A stretch of 64,000 nucleotides of DNA from CAXSBR01 sp964252015 (GCA_964252015.1 CAXULW010000004.1:123980-187979); one strand, 5' to 3'. Shown: positions 41,253-50,558, numbered from the stretch's first letter. The notes: generated by a model not told the origin, from the sequence alone. Numbers and translations: made by a program.

Positions 41253-42785
41253 TCATGCCGCCGCCATCGATCGACCCGTGCGGTAGTACAGCGCCTCGGC
41301 CACGTCACCGGCGTCAGGCGATTCGTGCCCGGCCAGGTCGGCGATCGTCCACGCGATCCGCAACACGCGGTCGTAGCCCCGCGCGCTGAGCAGGCCCTGA
41401 TCCATCGCCCGTTCCACGGTGTCCAGGGCGGCCCGGACCGGACGCCACGGCCGCGCCCGCAGCAGCGCACCGTGCGCCTCGGCGTTGGCCGACCACCCGT
41501 GCGCCCGCCAGCGGGAGGCGGCAACCTGGCGGGCGGCGCCCACCCGCGCCGCCACCGCGTCGCTCGACTCCGGGGTCGAGGCGGCGTCCATCAGATCGGC
41601 GCGGGCCACTGGTTCCACGTCGACCCGCAGATCGATCCGGTCGCGCAGCGGGCCGGACAGGCGCTGCTGGTAACGCCGCCGGGCACCGGACGCGCAGGTG
41701 CAATCGCGGTCACGAGGCGCCCCGCAGGCACACGGGTTCGCCGCGAGGACGAGCAGGAACCGGGCCGGATAGGTGACCGACCCGGCACTGCGTTGCAGCA
41801 CCACATGGCCGCTTTCCAGCGGTTGACGCAACGCGTCGAGCGCGGCCGGTTGGAACTCCGGCGCCTCGTCCAGGAACAGCACGCCCCGGTGGGCGAGGGA
41901 GATCGACCCGGCCCGGGCCAATCCGGGTCCCCCACCGACCAGGGCAGCCATCGATGCCGTGTGGTGCGGTGCCACAAACGGCGGCACCCGCACCAGGCAG
42001 CCGTCCTGGGGCAGCGCGCCAGCCACCGAGTGCACCGCGGTGACCTCGAGGGCGTGCTCGTCGTCGAGCATCGGCAGGATCCCGGGCAACCGCTCAGCCA
42101 GCATGGTCTTGCCCGCGCCGGGCGCGCCACACAAGAAAAGATGGTGAGCCCCGGCCGCCGCCACCTCCAGGGCTCGCCGAGCCACCCGCTGACCGGCCAC
42201 GTCACCGAGGTCCGGTCCGACCGGCCTCGACGTCGGCATCGGCAGGCGGTGGACCGTTTCCGGTGACGGTCCTTCATCGCGCAGCCAGGCGATGACTTCG
42301 TGCAGGTCGTCGGCAGCTCGGACGTCTATATCCGGTACCAGCGCCGCCTCGCCGGCGTTGGCGCGCGGCACGACCACCCGCCGGACCCCGGCCGCGGCCA
42401 GGGCCATCACCGCGGGCAGCACCCCCCGCACGCCGCGGATGCGGCCGTCGAGGCCCAGCTCGCCGATCCACCCCGCCTCGGACAGCGGTCCGATCGGGAT
42501 CGTTCCGGCTGCAGCCAGGATGGCCACGGCCAGGGCCAGGTCGAAGCGGGAACCGTACTTGCGCACGTCGGCCGGCAGCAGGGCCAACGTGATCCGCCGG
42601 TTCGGCCAGGCCACGCCGGCATTGATGATCGCGGCCCGGACCCGCTCCCGGGCCTCGACGACCGTGGTGTCGGGTAGCCCGGTGAACGTGAGGCCGGGCA
42701 GACCCTCGGACAGGTCGGCTTCGACCTCGACCGGATGCCCACGGACGCCGACCACCGTGGCGCCGTAGGTACGCGCGATGGCCAT
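41253..42785 (-). CDS. comM: YifB/ComM family Mg-chelatase-like AAA ATPase
   Basis: 510 residues. The N-terminal ChlI domain (GLPGLTFTGLPDTTVVEARERVRAAI) is followed by the AAA domain with Walker A CGAPGAGKTMLAERLPG and Walker B VLFLDEAPEF, then a C-terminal Mg-chelatase subdomain. ComM is a hexameric helicase that promotes branch migration during integration of transforming DNA. It sits between yraN (3 bp) and dprA and is intact. Confidence 0.95.
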   Translation of the reverse strand: MAIARTYGATVVGVRGHPVEVEADLSEGLPGLTFTGLPDTTVVEARERVRAAIINAGVAWPNRRITLALLPADVRKYGSRFDLALAVAILAAAGTIPIGPLSEAGWIGELGLDGRIRGVRGVLPAVMALAAAGVRRVVVPRANAGEAALVPDIDVRAADDLHEVIAWLRDEGPSPETVHRLPMPTSRPVGPDLGDVAGQRVARRALEVAAAGAHHLFLCGAPGAGKTMLAERLPGILPMLDDEHALEVTAVHSVAGALPQDGCLVRVPPFVAPHHTASMAALVGGGPGLARAGSISLAHRGVLFLDEAPEFQPAALDALRQPLESGHVVLQRSAGSVTYPARFLLVLAANPCACGAPRDRDCTCASGARRRYQQRLSGPLRDRIDLRVDVEPVARADLMDAASTPESSDAVAARVGAARQVAASRWRAHGWSANAEAHGALLRARPWRPVRAALDTVERAMDQGLLSARGYDRVLRIAWTIADLAGHESPDAGDVAEALYYRTGRSMAAA

Positions 42786-42788
42786 GTT

Positions 42789-43145
42789 TCAGGCCACCGC
42801 CTTGAGGTGCCGGACCTCGGCCGCACCCTGCCGGCGACGCAGCACGCACACCACGTCGATGCGCAACTCCGACCAGGATCCGCGATGCTCGGCCCGCCAC
42901 CGTTCGGCCAGGCGACGCAGGCGCACCGCTTTCATCCCGATCACCGCTTCGGCCGGATCGCCGTAGGCCGTGGACGAGCGGGTCTTGACCTCACACACGA
43001 CCAGGACCCGCCCGTCCTGGGCGATCAGGTCCAGCTCACCGAACCGACACCGCCAGTTGCGTTCGAGCACGACCATTCCGCAGTCGACCAGAAATCGCTC
43101 GGCCACCCGCTCGCCGTACGCCCCCACACCGTCCTTGGCTCGCAT
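42789..43145 (-). CDS. YraN family (UPF0102) putative endonuclease
   Basis: 118 residues from ATG 43145 (MRAKDGVGAYGERVAERFL). It has the PD-(D/E)XK-like core: NWRCRFGELDLIAQDGRVLVVCEVKTRSSTAYGDP (Glu, Asp, ExK). Conserved neighbour of rnhB and comM. Exact role not established. The stop lies 3 bp before comM. Confidence 0.92.
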   Translation of the reverse strand: MRAKDGVGAYGERVAERFLVDCGMVVLERNWRCRFGELDLIAQDGRVLVVCEVKTRSSTAYGDPAEAVIGMKAVRLRRLAERWRAEHRGSWSELRIDVVCVLRRRQGAAEVRHLKAVA

Positions 43146-43259
43146 GGGGGCAACGGTGCCCGCCCGAACCGGACCCGGGCACCCCAGAACGTGCCCTGTG
43201 GACAACGGCGTCGTCGTCCACAACGGCGCGCGACGAAGCCGCCGCAGGTGTAGCGGACG

Positions 43260-44183
43260 TCAGCCGATCAGGCCGGGCAACTGCTCCACGGTGGCGGTCC
43301 AGGCTGGCGACCCGACCGTGATCAGCGCGAAGTGGTCTCCGCTCGTGCGCACCAGCGAGGCGTCGTCGCCCGCCTTAGTGGCTGCGTCGACGTAACGCTG
43401 GCTCTGTTCCAACGGGACGATGCCGTCATCGGGGCTGTGCACGCAGCGGACCGGCACCCCGATCGGCACCCGCGCGAGCGGGCTGGCCAGGCGGTAGCGG
43501 TCGGCCACCGCAGCGGGCTTTCCGCCCACGAGACCGGCCACGGCGCTGCCGCCGAGCGAGGTGTCGGCGGCGCCGACCAGGTCGAGCACACCGGCCTGGG
43601 ACACCACCCCGTGCACCCGAACCTGGGGTGACGCACCCGGCGCCGAAGCGGGCAATCCCGGTCGCGCGGCCGCCCATACGGCCAGCTGGCCACCGGCGGA
43701 GTGCCCGACCGCGACGACGCGGGTCAGATCGAGCGCCGCCGAGGCGAAGGCCGGCGTGGCCAGCACGTCGATTCCGGCGGCGACGTCGTCGAACGTGGCC
43801 GGCCAGCCGCCGCCGTCACCCAGCCGCCGGTACTCCAGGTTCCAGGCCGCCCACCCGCGCCGGGCCAGATCGACGGCAAGCGACGTGCCCAGGCTGGCCG
43901 TGTACTGCGCCTGCCAGAACCCGCCGTGGATGACGACGATGACCCCGCGCCGCCGCGCCGCCGTCGGCAGATAGAGCTCGCCGTACTGGGACCCGTCGCT
44001 GCCATAGCTGATCCGCCGCGCCTTGGGCGTGCCCGCGCCGGAAGCGCCCGTAGAAGCCCGCACACCCGAGCCCGACGGCACGGCGCGAGACCGGCCGGAG
44101 CAGGCCGCCGTGACCGCGCCACACGCCGCCGCGGCCAGACCCAGCGCGTGCCGCCGGCTGATCACCGCACGCGACAAGGACAC
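43260..44183 (-). CDS. Exported alpha/beta hydrolase, probable Tat lipoprotein
   Basis: 307 residues. The N-terminus (SRAVISRRHALGLAAAACGAVTAACSG) has twin arginines, a hydrophobic stretch and a lipobox-like TAAC. The mature part is an esterase/lipase fold: VIVVIHGGFWQAQYT (oxyanion HGG), nucleophile GHSAGG, VHSPDDGIVP (Asp) and SGDHFALI (His). Substrate unknown. It lies apart from the yraN-comM set and ends near it. Confidence 0.88.
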   Translation of the reverse strand: MSLSRAVISRRHALGLAAAACGAVTAACSGRSRAVPSGSGVRASTGASGAGTPKARRISYGSDGSQYGELYLPTAARRRGVIVVIHGGFWQAQYTASLGTSLAVDLARRGWAAWNLEYRRLGDGGGWPATFDDVAAGIDVLATPAFASAALDLTRVVAVGHSAGGQLAVWAAARPGLPASAPGASPQVRVHGVVSQAGVLDLVGAADTSLGGSAVAGLVGGKPAAVADRYRLASPLARVPIGVPVRCVHSPDDGIVPLEQSQRYVDAATKAGDDASLVRTSGDHFALITVGSPAWTATVEQLPGLIG

Positions 44184-44218
44184 ACCGCCGAGTGAAGCAC
44201 GACCCCCGGGATCGGGCT

Positions 44219-44268
44219 CGGTTGTGGTCAGTTAACCCCGGATACGGGGGCTAACTGACCAAAACCGG
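44219..44268. terminator. Long hairpin downstream of the DUF2469 gene
   Basis: Arms 44219-44240 and 44245-44268 pair with two mismatches and one bulge around a GATA loop. Minus strand starts CCGGTTTTGGTCAGTTAG. It lies 24 bp after the DUF2469 stop and just upstream of the hydrolase gene. Outer sequence matches hairpins at 55714-55763 and, more loosely, 3670-3725. Confidence 0.7.
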
Positions 44269-44292
44269 CGCAGGCCAGACAAGAACCAGCCG

Positions 44293-44625
44293 TCAGGCGC
44301 CGAACGCGGGGCCGCCGGTCTCGCCCGGCAGCTCCAGCTCGGGCTTCTCCAGTTCTTCGACGTTGACGTCCTTGAACGTCACCACCCGTACCGTCTTGAC
44401 GAAGCGCGCGGGGCGGTACATGTCCCACACCCAGGCGTCGCGCATCGTCACCTCGAAGTACACATCCGCGCCCGTGTTGCGGGCCTGCAGATCGACCTCG
44501 TTGGTCAGGTAGAACCTCCGGTCGGTCTCCACGACGTAACTGAACTGGCCGACGATGTCCTTGTACTCGCGATAGAGCTGCAGCTCCATCTCGGTTTCGT
44601 ACTTCTCCAGGTCTTCAGCGCTCAC
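44293..44625 (-). CDS. DUF2469 protein
   Basis: 110 residues, strongly conserved in actinobacteria: MSAEDLEKYETEMELQLYREYKD, then QFSYVVETDRRFYLTN and WVWDMYRPARFVKTVRVVTFKDVNVEEL. Always close to rnhB; here its ATG overlaps the rnhB stop (ATGA). Function unknown. Confidence 0.95.
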   Translation of the reverse strand: MSAEDLEKYETEMELQLYREYKDIVGQFSYVVETDRRFYLTNEVDLQARNTGADVYFEVTMRDAWVWDMYRPARFVKTVRVVTFKDVNVEELEKPELELPGETGGPAFGA

Positions 44626-45437
44626 GCTGTTGCTTCCAGGTTCGAGTCGACGGGCACGTACCCATTATCGCCGCCGTACGGGTCCAGTTCGACCGGGTCC
44701 AACTCGCCGCCTTCCAGATCGGACGGCCCGGAGGTGAGCAGTCCCATGGCCCGGCGCACGTTGACGTAGCGGCGGCGGTGGATCGGCGACGGCCCGTGCT
44801 CGTGCAGCGCGGCCTCGTGCTCCGGGGTGATGTAGCCCTTGTGCCGCGCGAATTCGTACACGGGCCACGTGACGTGCTGCTCGCACATGATGCGATCGCG
44901 CGTCACCTTGGCCAGCACCGACGCGGCGGCGATGCACGCCGCCACCGCGTCGCCCTTCCACACCGCGGTTCCCGGCACACCGATGCCAGGCACCGCAAAG
45001 CCGTCGGTGAGCACGTAGGACACCGGTGCGTCGATCTGCCCGAGGGCCCGGCGCATGCCGGCCAGGTTGGCCACGTGCAGCCCCCAGGCGTCGATCTCGG
45101 CCGGGGAGATGGCGACGACGGAGAAGCCGACGGCCCGGCGCACGATGATCTCGTAGTAGCGCTCGCGCGCCTGCGGGGTCAGCAGCTTGGAGTCGGTGAG
45201 CCCGTCCAGTACTCGCCGCGAGGACGGGTGCAGCACGCATGCGGCCACGACCAGCGGCCCGGCGCACGCGCCTCGGCCGGCCTCGTCCGCCCCGGCCACG
45301 ACCGGAAAGCCGGCCTTGGCCAACGCGGCTTCGTACGCCCAGAGCCCGGATTCGGTGAACAGCGGCGGGCGAGCCGGCCGGAACGGACCGACCGGACGAA
45401 GTCGGGATGCGCGCGAAGATCGGGGAGCGACAACCAT
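44622..45437 (-). CDS. rnhB: Ribonuclease HII
   Basis: 271 residues from ATG 45437 (a start 42 bp upstream is also open). It removes RNA from RNA-DNA hybrids, including misincorporated ribonucleotides. Catalytic acidic residues lie in VAGADEAGRGACAGPLVVAA and SKLLTPQARE. The TDGFAVPG and AAASVLAKVTRDRIM stretches are intact. A short acidic tail (DLEGGELDPVELDPYGG) extends the C-terminus. Coupled to DUF2469. Confidence 0.96.
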   Translation of the reverse strand: MVVAPRSSRASRLRPVGPFRPARPPLFTESGLWAYEAALAKAGFPVVAGADEAGRGACAGPLVVAACVLHPSSRRVLDGLTDSKLLTPQARERYYEIIVRRAVGFSVVAISPAEIDAWGLHVANLAGMRRALGQIDAPVSYVLTDGFAVPGIGVPGTAVWKGDAVAACIAAASVLAKVTRDRIMCEQHVTWPVYEFARHKGYITPEHEAALHEHGPSPIHRRRYVNVRRAMGLLTSGPSDLEGGELDPVELDPYGGDNGYVPVDSNLEATA

Positions 45438-45506
45438 GGCAGCGCCTGACGTTACCCCCGAACGGGGCGGGCCTGGCACCGCGCGCCGTCGGACGCGACG
45501 CGGCGA

Positions 45507-46442
45507 TTACTTCGGGCGTCCGCTCACCCGGTCGAGGATGCCCGGCAGGTCGACGGGCCAGAACCGCTCGGCCGTGGCCCGCAACTCGGCCGCGCTCCAC
45601 CAGCGCCAGCCGAGCATGATGTCGCGTTCGAGCTGGGTCCAGCGGCTGCGATCGAGGTCGGTCACCTCGGTCTCGACGCGGTGCACGATGTAGTGATCGG
45701 TCTGGTCCAGGTGCCAGTCACCGATCGCAAACACCGCCCGTTCCACCGCGGCCACCTGGGTGTCGGGGGAGAACGAGGCGACGATGCCGGTCTCCTCGAA
45801 CAGCTCGCGCGCGGCTGCGTCGAGCACGGATTCGTCCGCCTCCACCCCGCCGCCCGGCGCGACCCAGCTCGTTTGGGCCGACCCCACCGCCTGCCGGGTG
45901 TGCAGCAGCAGCACCCGTCCGGACGGGTCGAGCACCAGCACGCGTCCCGCCGCCCGGCCCACCGGCCGCGGCAGCGCGTCGCCGGACACGAGCCCAGCCA
46001 GCACGTCGGCGATCGTCGGTGGGACGAACAGCGCCGACGACGCGCGCAACTCGGCCACGCTCCACCAGCGCGAGCCGACCACGGTCTGGGCCTCCATCGC
46101 GGTGGCGGCGGCCGGGACGGCCAGGAACGCGCGGGCGACCCGCGCGGCGAAGTAATGGTCGGTCTGGTCGTAAACGACGTCCCCCCACGACCACCGCCGA
46201 CGGTGCACGAGCACGGGTGCCGCGTCCGCGGGCAGTTGGATCCGCAGACCGGTCTCCTCGATGACCTCGCGAGTGGCGGCCCGCGGCAACGATTCGTCGG
46301 CTTCGACCCCGCCGCCCGGCGTGAGCCAATGCCGCCAGGGCGCCCCCGGGCCTTCGGACCAGGCCTCCTCGATCAGCAGCACCCGGTCGTCCGGGCTGAG
46401 GATCAGCATTCGGGCGCCCGTACGGGGGACGGGCTGGTTCAC
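45507..46442 (-). CDS. Protein with two tandem Nudix hydrolase domains
   Basis: 311 residues from GTG 46442, whose start overlaps the lepB stop (GTGA). Two complete Nudix boxes: GGGVEADESLPRAATREVIEETG (first domain) and GGGVEADESVLDAAARELFEETG (second). Each domain ends with a similar WWS.AELRA segment and contains a DQTDHYxxxRV stretch, so the protein arose by internal duplication. Nudix enzymes cleave nucleoside diphosphates linked to another group; substrate unknown. Sits between lepB and rnhB. Confidence 0.9.
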   Translation of the reverse strand: MNQPVPRTGARMLILSPDDRVLLIEEAWSEGPGAPWRHWLTPGGGVEADESLPRAATREVIEETGLRIQLPADAAPVLVHRRRWSWGDVVYDQTDHYFAARVARAFLAVPAAATAMEAQTVVGSRWWSVAELRASSALFVPPTIADVLAGLVSGDALPRPVGRAAGRVLVLDPSGRVLLLHTRQAVGSAQTSWVAPGGGVEADESVLDAAARELFEETGIVASFSPDTQVAAVERAVFAIGDWHLDQTDHYIVHRVETEVTDLDRSRWTQLERDIMLGWRWWSAAELRATAERFWPVDLPGILDRVSGRPK

Positions 46443-47623
46443 GACCGGATGCGTCGGCGCCAGTACCAGAGTGGTAGCACCGCGAACACGCCCGCGGCCA
46501 ACGGCAGCCCCGACGTGGCCGAGCCGGCTGCGGCCGATAGAGCTTCGGCCTTGAACGTTTTCGGCGTACCCAGGGTGCGCCAGCGTGACGGCGGCCAGGC
46601 GATGACAAAGGCCTTGCCGATGACGTCGGAGATCGGGACCGTGCTGGCCACCGGGTCGCACGGCTGGCCGGCGGAGGCGGTGGAGCTGCCGTTACCGGCG
46701 ATGCAGTGGAACCGGCTGTCGGCCGAATCGGTGCGGTGATCGCCCATCACCCACAAGCGCCCGTGCGGGACGGTGACCGCGGTGAAGGGCATCTCCGGCC
46801 CGTCGGGTTCGTGCAGGTAGGTAAAGGGCTCGGACAGCGATCGGAACGGGCCGCCCGGGCCGTTGTCGCTCACCTGTACCCGCCCGCTGGAGTCGCAGCA
46901 TTTGATGGTCTGGCCGCCGACAGCGATGACCCGCTTGACCAGGTCCTCCCGATCCGGGGGGATGACCCCGACCAGTTGGCCGAACCAGCGGACCGGGCCG
47001 GTGATGACGTTGGTCCTGGGTGCCACCGGGCTCTCCCCCGGCGTCTTCGGCCACGCGTCGGGAAGCGAGAACACGACGATGTCGCCGGGATGGGGTGAGC
47101 GCAGGTCGAAGATCGGCTTGTTGACCAGGATCTTGTCGCCGTTGCACGAAGGGCAGCCGTGCAGCGTCTTCTCCATCGACCCGGACGGAATGTAGAACGG
47201 CTGGACGATGAAGGTCTTGACGATCACGGCGACCGCGATCGCGACGATGGCCAGTACCGGCAGCTCCCACCAGTGGCCCTTCTTGGCCGCGGACCCGCCG
47301 GAAGTAGCCGTCGCATCGCCGCGCGGCCGGACCCGGATGCGTCCGACCGCTTTGCCGGGGGGGATGTACTCGGCCCGGACCTCGTTCGGGTCAGGGCCGG
47401 TCGTCTCGGCGCGGGCCGCATCGGGACGGGACGCGTCGACGCCGGCCGTCTCCGCACGAGCCGTGTCCGCACGAGCCGTGTCCGCACCAGCCGTGTCCGC
47501 ACCGGCCGTGTGGGAGGCGGCGCCGGTGGGCGCGGAGGAGCCGGCGGAGGGGGCGAAACCGCTGGTCGCCGGGCCGGAATCGACCGCCTCGGCGTCGTCG
47601 TCCCGCCGGTCGGACGGGCTCAC
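46439..47623 (-). CDS. lepB: Signal peptidase I
   Basis: 394 residues from GTG 47623, 32 bp after rplS. A long disordered N-terminal region of about 140 residues carries ADTAR-type pentapeptide repeats. The membrane anchor (LPVLAIVAIAVAVIVKTFIV), catalytic Ser in YIPSGSMEKTL, catalytic Lys in LVKRVIAVGGQTI and the box E stretch WVMGDHRTDSADSR follow. It removes signal peptides outside the membrane. A second C-terminal hydrophobic segment (GLPLAAGVFAVLPLWYW) is present. Confidence 0.95.
   Translation of the reverse strand: MSPSDRRDDDAEAVDSGPATSGFAPSAGSSAPTGAASHTAGADTAGADTARADTARAETAGVDASRPDAARAETTGPDPNEVRAEYIPPGKAVGRIRVRPRGDATATSGGSAAKKGHWWELPVLAIVAIAVAVIVKTFIVQPFYIPSGSMEKTLHGCPSCNGDKILVNKPIFDLRSPHPGDIVVFSLPDAWPKTPGESPVAPRTNVITGPVRWFGQLVGVIPPDREDLVKRVIAVGGQTIKCCDSSGRVQVSDNGPGGPFRSLSEPFTYLHEPDGPEMPFTAVTVPHGRLWVMGDHRTDSADSRFHCIAGNGSSTASAGQPCDPVASTVPISDVIGKAFVIAWPPSRWRTLGTPKTFKAEALSAAAGSATSGLPLAAGVFAVLPLWYWRRRIRS
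47445..47504. repeat. 15-bp x4 minisatellite in lepB
   Basis: Four tandem 15-bp units, GCCGTGTCCGCACGA with single-base variants, encode TAGAD/TARAD-type pentapeptides in the cytoplasmic N-terminal region of LepB. A weaker copy flanks each end. Confidence 0.9.
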
Positions 47624-47654
47624 GGGACGGGCCGGATCGCGGGAGCGGCCGGGC

Positions 47655-48011
<357 letters not shown>

Positions 48012-48280
48012 GGCGGAATCCTCACGTCAGGCCCGGCGCCACGGGCGCGCGAGTTTTGCGGTTGCTGGTCTTCGGTCAGAGTGAACGTCGTTCAATTTGA
48101 TCGTCGTTCGGAGTTAACGTCGTTCGAGTGATCGGTTCAGGTCGATCGCGGTTGCACGGGATCCGGTGGACCGGACGGTGGCGGCGTACCCGATCAGGGC
48201 GCCGACGTCACCGCACAACCCCTCCATGGTGCCACACCAGCGACCCTGATACGAACGTGCGACCCTGAGAATGTCGGCCA
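48012..48280. promoter_or_regulatory. rplS upstream region with three 16-bp-spaced repeats
   Basis: Three copies of CGTCGTTC with flanking similarity start at 48086, 48102 and 48118, exactly 16 bp apart, about 75-115 bp upstream of the rplS ATG. They could be operator half-sites or slippage products. The remainder to the trmD stop shows no gene. Confidence 0.55.
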
Positions 48281-49006
48281 TCAACGCTCCGGCGGATCCA
48301 GATCGGGACGGCGCTGCCGGGTCCGAGCCACCGACTCCGCATGACGCCAGCGCGCGATCGCGGCGTGGTTGCCCGAGCGCAGCACCTCGGGAACGTCGAG
48401 GCCTCGCCAGCTCGGCGGCTTGGTGTAGGCCGGCGCCTCGAGCAGCCCGTCGGCGAACGATTCGTCCACGACCGACGCGGCGTTGCCCAACACCCCGGGC
48501 AGCAGCCGGCTGACCGCCTCGGCGATGACGAGGACGGCCACCTCTCCCCCGGACAGCACGTAGTCACCCAGGCTCACCTCCAGCACGTCCATCCGGGTGG
48601 CCGCGTGCTCGACGACCCGGGCGTCGATGCCCTCGTAGCGTCCGCAGGCGAACATCAACCACGGCCGCCGGGCCAGCTGCTGGGCCAGCTCGTGGGTGAA
48701 CGGCCTACCGGTGGGCGTGGGCACCACGAGCAGCGGCGGCGCCACGTCCGGCGGGACGAGTTCGTCCAGGGCCAGTCCCCACGGCTCGGGGCGCATGACC
48801 ATCCCCGGTCCGCCGCCATAGGGCGTGTCGTCGACGGTGCGGTGCACATCGTCGGTCCACCGCCGCAGCTCGTGCACCCGGACCACGACCTGACCCCGGC
48901 CGATCGCCTTGCCCAGCAGCGACTGCCGCAGGGGGGCCAGGTACTCCGGGAAGATCGTGACGACGTCCAACGTCAGGTCCGGGATCGCAGATACAGGCTC
49001 GGTCAC
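48281..49006 (-). CDS. trmD: tRNA (guanine37-N1)-methyltransferase
   Basis: 241 residues. SPOUT-fold enzyme that methylates G37 of tRNAs to prevent frameshifting. LDVVTIFPEYLAPLRQSLLGKAI at the start, DDTPYGGGPGMVMRPEP, and the trefoil-knot SAM site FACGRYEGIDARV and SLGDYVLSGGEVAVLVIAEAV are intact. The start overlaps the rimM stop by 4 bp. Confidence 0.98.
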   Translation of the reverse strand: MTEPVSAIPDLTLDVVTIFPEYLAPLRQSLLGKAIGRGQVVVRVHELRRWTDDVHRTVDDTPYGGGPGMVMRPEPWGLALDELVPPDVAPPLLVVPTPTGRPFTHELAQQLARRPWLMFACGRYEGIDARVVEHAATRMDVLEVSLGDYVLSGGEVAVLVIAEAVSRLLPGVLGNAASVVDESFADGLLEAPAYTKPPSWRGLDVPEVLRSGNHAAIARWRHAESVARTRQRRPDLDPPER

Positions 49007-49569
49007 AGGTCGAACAGGCCTTCCGGCGGATCGACGGTGAGGGTGCCACCGGCGACGTCGACCACCGGAACGATGGCGGAGACGAAGGGCACCAGGTGCT
49101 CGCGCGCGGGTCCGTCCCCGTCCCCGTCGTCGGCGAGGCGAAGCACCAGGTAATCACCGACCGGGCCGTGGACGACGTCGGTGACCCGGCCCAGCTCGGT
49201 GCCGTCAGCGGTCTGCGCGGTCAGGCCGACCAGGTCGCTGTCGTAGAACTCGTCGGGATCGGTGATGGCGGGTCGGGCCACCGCGGGCAACAGCAACGTG
49301 CGGCCGTGCATCGACTCGGCGCCGTTGCGGTCGACCACATCATGGAAGCCCAGCAACCACCGGCCGCTGTGCACACGCGCGGTCTCGATCACCAGCGGCG
49401 GGGTGTCGGGCAGGACGCGGCCCTGACCGTTGCCGACCGTCAGCGCGACGCCCACGACGAAACGTTCGTCGGGGGTGTCGGTCCACGGGATCACCGAGAC
49501 CTCGCCCCGCAGCCCGTGGGCCTTACCGATGCGCCCGACCGCGACCAGCTCGCCGGGGTCGGAACTCAC
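49003..49569 (-). CDS. rimM: 16S rRNA processing protein RimM
   Basis: 188 residues from GTG 49569 (VSSDPGELVAVGRIGKAHGLRGEVSV). N-terminal RimM barrel, then the PRC-type barrel with YDSDLVGLTAQTADGTELGRVTDV and a PFVSAIVPVVDVAGGTLTVDPPEGLFDL ending. It assists maturation of the 30S head. The N-terminus of the longer open frame is not homologous. Confidence 0.96.
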   Translation of the reverse strand: MSSDPGELVAVGRIGKAHGLRGEVSVIPWTDTPDERFVVGVALTVGNGQGRVLPDTPPLVIETARVHSGRWLLGFHDVVDRNGAESMHGRTLLLPAVARPAITDPDEFYDSDLVGLTAQTADGTELGRVTDVVHGPVGDYLVLRLADDGDGDGPAREHLVPFVSAIVPVVDVAGGTLTVDPPEGLFDL

Positions 49570-49600
49570 GAGCAGACCCGAATCGGCGAGCAGACGGTGC

Positions 49601-49837
49601 TCAGCGCCGGTCGACGTCCACGACGTCGACCCGCAGACCCTTGCCACCGATGCCCTGGATGACCCGGCGCAGGGCGGTGGCGGTGCGACCGCTGCGCCCG
49701 ATCACCCGGCCGAGGTCGTCGGGGTGCACCCGCACCTCGAGTCGGCGGCCGCGGCGGTTGTCGACCAGGTCGACCACGACGTCGTCCGGGTGGTCGACGA
49801 TCCCGCGGACCAGGTGCTCGAGCGCTTCTTCCAACAC
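49601..49837 (-). CDS. khpA: KH-domain RNA-binding protein (KhpA/YlqC type)
   Basis: 78 residues, a single KH domain with the GxxG loop in LGRVIGRSGRTATALRRVIQGIGGKG. It binds RNA together with KhpB-type partners in other bacteria. Lies 2 bp after rpsP and 31 bp before rimM, the conserved place. Confidence 0.95.
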   Translation of the reverse strand: MLEEALEHLVRGIVDHPDDVVVDLVDNRRGRRLEVRVHPDDLGRVIGRSGRTATALRRVIQGIGGKGLRVDVVDVDRR

Positions 49838-49839
49838 GA

Positions 49840-50286
49840 TCAGGCGGTGGTCGCGTCAGCGGCCACGGCGGGTGCGTCGGCCGATTCGACCTCGGCCTTC
49901 TTCGGCGCCCGCTTGCGCGGCGTCGTCGCGTCGGCAGTGGGCTCGCCGCCGGCGTCGGCCAGGGCGGCGTCGAACAAGGTGCGCTTGTCCGTCTTGGGCT
50001 CCGCGACCTTCATCGGCGCGGGAGCCGCCTCGCCCTTGAACTTCTGCCAGTCACCGGTGACCTTGAAGATCGCGGTGACGGCCTCGGTCGGCTGGGCGCC
50101 GACCCCGAGCCAGTAGGCGGCGCGGTCGGCGTCCACGCGGATCACCGACGGGTCGTTCTTGGGGTGGTACTCGCCGATCGTCTCGATCGAACGTCCGTCA
50201 CGCTTCGTGCGCGCGTCCGCGACGATGATGCGGTAGTGCGGGTCGCGCATCTTGCCGAGGCGCATCAACTTGATCTTCGTGGCCAC
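49840..50286 (-). CDS. rpsP: 30S ribosomal protein S16
   Basis: 148 residues from GTG 50286: VATKIKLMRLGKMRDPHYRIIVADARTKRDGR, then IGEYHPKNDPSVI and DRAAYWLGVGAQPTEAV. The last 60 residues are a Lys/Ala-rich extension. Upstream in-frame residues are not homologous. Confidence 0.97.
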   Translation of the reverse strand: MATKIKLMRLGKMRDPHYRIIVADARTKRDGRSIETIGEYHPKNDPSVIRVDADRAAYWLGVGAQPTEAVTAIFKVTGDWQKFKGEAAPAPMKVAEPKTDKRTLFDAALADAGGEPTADATTPRKRAPKKAEVESADAPAVAADATTA

Positions 50287-50558
50287 TTGTTCCGGTACTC
50301 CAGACAGGTTGTCGGGTTGGGCGCGCCGATCCGAGGTGGGTTCCCGGGACGGCGAGCACCGAGTTCGTCCAGTTCGCTCGGGTGAGAGGGCCCGAGTGCG
50401 AACGGGCACTCAACCGACCATTGTGCCAGACGTCGGCGAGCCGTAGGACTCGGCGCGAGGACCCCGGTCGGCCGGTCGTTCTCAGTCGTCACCGCTCAGT
50501 GGTCGCCAGCGCTCAGTGGTCGTCACCGCGGTGGTCACCGTCACGTGGTGGTAGCCGC
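50287..50558. other. rpsP upstream region with short repeats
   Basis: 272 bp with no supported gene. At 50487-50535 the element CGCTCAGTGGTCG recurs (two full copies, one partial), with the self-complementary GTCACCGCGGTGGTCAC beside it. It may end transcription of the upstream 468-residue gene. No clear promoter assigned to rpsP. Confidence 0.5.

Noticed and set aside
41253..41524. N-terminal extension of the dprA 5' fragment into comM
   Set aside because: The open frame extends to 41524 but the extra residues are out-of-frame comM sequence; GTG 41149 fits DprA homology.
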